A stretch of DNA of 64,000 nt from Rhizobium rosettiformans (GTDB lineage: Bacteria; Pseudomonadota; Alphaproteobacteria; Rhizobiales; Rhizobiaceae), in assembly GCF_016806065.1 (NCBI RefSeq), contig NZ_CP032406.1:62001-126000 (forward strand), given 5' to 3'. The notes beneath the pieces are model-generated. The model was given only the letters and a program-made list of their open reading frames with translations. It did no database searches and was not told the DNA's origin. This document shows, in pieces, positions 63,086 through 64,000 of this stretch. The translations under genes were made by a program, and so were the position numbers. How positions within the stretch are numbered: position 1 is the stretch's first letter; every line of letters begins with the position of its first letter.

Positions 63086-64000
63086 CTAGCTTTTCATGTC
63101 ATCGGCGCGATGACAGGCACTGAAGCGGCCATTCGCCGTCTCTCGCAGCATCGGCACACTCGTGGCACAGACTTCGACAGCCATCGGACAACGCGTGCGA
63201 AAGGCACATCCCGACGGCAGATGGATTGGACTTGGAGGGTCGCCTTCCAGCGGAGCGCGCTGCCTGCGATCTGCAGGACGGGGCCGCGGCACAGATTCGA
63301 GCAGCCCCACAGTGTAGGGATGCTGCGGCTCGTTCAGAACTGCGGCGGTCTCGCCGGTCTCGACGATGCGGCCGAGATACATGACAGCAATCCGGTTGCT
63401 GATATGGGAAACAACTCCGATGTCATGCGATATGAACAGCAATGCAAGCTTCATTTCGTCACGAAGATCGCAAAGGAGATTGATGACCTGCGCCCGGATC
63501 GAGACGTCAAGCGCTGAGACAGGCTCGTCGGCCACAACCAAGTGGGGACGCAGGGCGAGTGCACGGGCAATGCCCAGCCGCTGTCTCTGTCCGCCAGACA
63601 GCTCATGAGGGTAGCGCTTCGCCTGATCTGGGCGCAGACCCACCTTTGAAAGGAGCTGCAATACATGCTCCCGCCTTTCCGATGGCGTGCCGACCTTAAA
63701 ATTGTCGAGAGGTTCACGCACGATGGCTTCTGCGGTCCAGCGTGGGTCCAGTGAGGCGGATGGATCCTGAAAGATCATCTGCACGGAGCGACGCGCAGCA
63801 TGAAGATCCCGTCGTCCCATATGAGCCAGATCCTGCCCTAGCAGCTGAACCGTGCCGCTATCAGGCCTATCAAGGCCCATGATCATGCGGCCAAGTGTCG
63901 ACTTCCCGCAGCCACTTTCACCCACAAGCGCGACTGTCTCGCCCGGTGCAACCGACAGGGATACGTCATTGACCGCGTGTACGGTCTGCCCCCTGCCAAC
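63086..64000 (-). CDS. Oligopeptide/dipeptide ABC transporter ATPase (OppF/DppF-like), partial
   Basis: The frame is open to the window edge, so its start lies beyond 64000; 305 codons are visible. It has Walker A VGESGCGKSTLGR, the Q-loop MIFQDPSASLDPRW, signature LSGGQRQRLGIARAL, Walker B LVVADEPVSALDV and the Opp C-terminal cysteine motif GCAFRTRCP. It energises import of a peptide-like or small organic solute. The rest of the transporter should lie beyond the window. Confidence 0.88.
   Translation of the reverse strand, partial: VGRGQTVHAVNDVSLSVAPGETVALVGESGCGKSTLGRMIMGLDRPDSGTVQLLGQDLAHMGRRDLHAARRSVQMIFQDPSASLDPRWTAEAIVREPLDNFKVGTPSERREHVLQLLSKVGLRPDQAKRYPHELSGGQRQRLGIARALALRPHLVVADEPVSALDVSIRAQVINLLCDLRDEMKLALLFISHDIGVVSHISNRIAVMYLGRIVETGETAAVLNEPQHPYTVGLLESVPRPRPADRRQRAPLEGDPPSPIHLPSGCAFRTRCPMAVEVCATSVPMLRETANGRFSACHRADDMKS

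Noticed and set aside
1..64000. CRISPR arrays, replication origins or insertion sequences
   Set aside because: No regularly spaced repeats, repABC genes, transposase or terminal inverted repeats were seen.

Overview
The window looks like an accessory, catabolism-rich part of an alphaproteobacterial genome, most likely Rhizobiaceae (a large plasmid or second chromosome). This is inferred from the GC-rich coding sequence, the many LysR-type regulators, the tripartite tricarboxylate (TTT) transporters with TctDE, the malonate matAB pair and the FecIR/Fhu set. I see no rRNA, complete tRNA, CRISPR array, integrase or intact insertion sequence.

Layout. 0.1-7.8 kb: a thioredoxin-reductase-like flavoprotein, then a minus-strand RND efflux operon (adaptor, pump, response regulator, sensor kinase). 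8.0-11.3 kb: a decaying patch with a frameshifted papain-like hydrolase, a RES toxin gene broken by one in-frame stop beside an intact Xre-type antitoxin, a HEPN-like reading frame and a frameshifted LysR gene. 11.4-14.2 kb: an XRE regulator, and a LysR gene divergent from a two-subunit 3-oxoacid CoA-transferase. 14.5-25.9 kb: a long minus-strand catabolic cluster of BKACE (DUF849), two alpha/beta hydrolases, LigA- and LigB-like extradiol dioxygenase subunits, a class A flavin monooxygenase, a CoxLGSM-type molybdenum hydroxylase and an MFS carrier, with a TetR gene and an obvious operator/promoter in front. 26.1-28.6 kb: a Tat-exported amidohydrolase and a NodD-like LysR gene. 29.4-34.3 kb: TTT transporter 1 (TctA-TctB fusion, then TctC), an esterase and a LysR gene. 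34.5-35.1 kb: a second decayed RES gene. 35.5-42.0 kb: TctE/TctD divergent from TTT transporter 2 (TctC, then TctA-TctB fusion) and a PrpF/GalD-family isomerase. 42.6-51.1 kb: FecI, FecR, a TonB receptor with STN domain, FhuD, FhuB, FhuF and FhuC for hydroxamate-type siderophore iron. 51.2-54.1 kb: a Fic protein and a DUF4143-type ATPase. 54.6-58.9 kb: a gluconate-2-dehydrogenase-like three-subunit complex followed by an exported Cu/Zn superoxide dismutase. 59-64 kb: a glutathione S-transferase remnant, then matB, matA, an SGNH hydrolase and the start of an oligopeptide-type ABC transporter.

How it works together. The most interesting unit is the 14-25 kb cluster. A molybdenum hydroxylase and a flavin monooxygenase would hydroxylate an aromatic or N-heteroaromatic ring, a LigAB-type dioxygenase would open it, hydrolases would trim it, and BKACE would split the resulting beta-keto acid with acetyl-CoA. 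Known BKACE chemistry releases acetoacetate, which is the substrate of the CoA-transferase encoded just beyond the operon. I do not recognise this exact combination as a named pathway. The TTT, malonate and PrpF genes suggest a lifestyle of scavenging organic acids.
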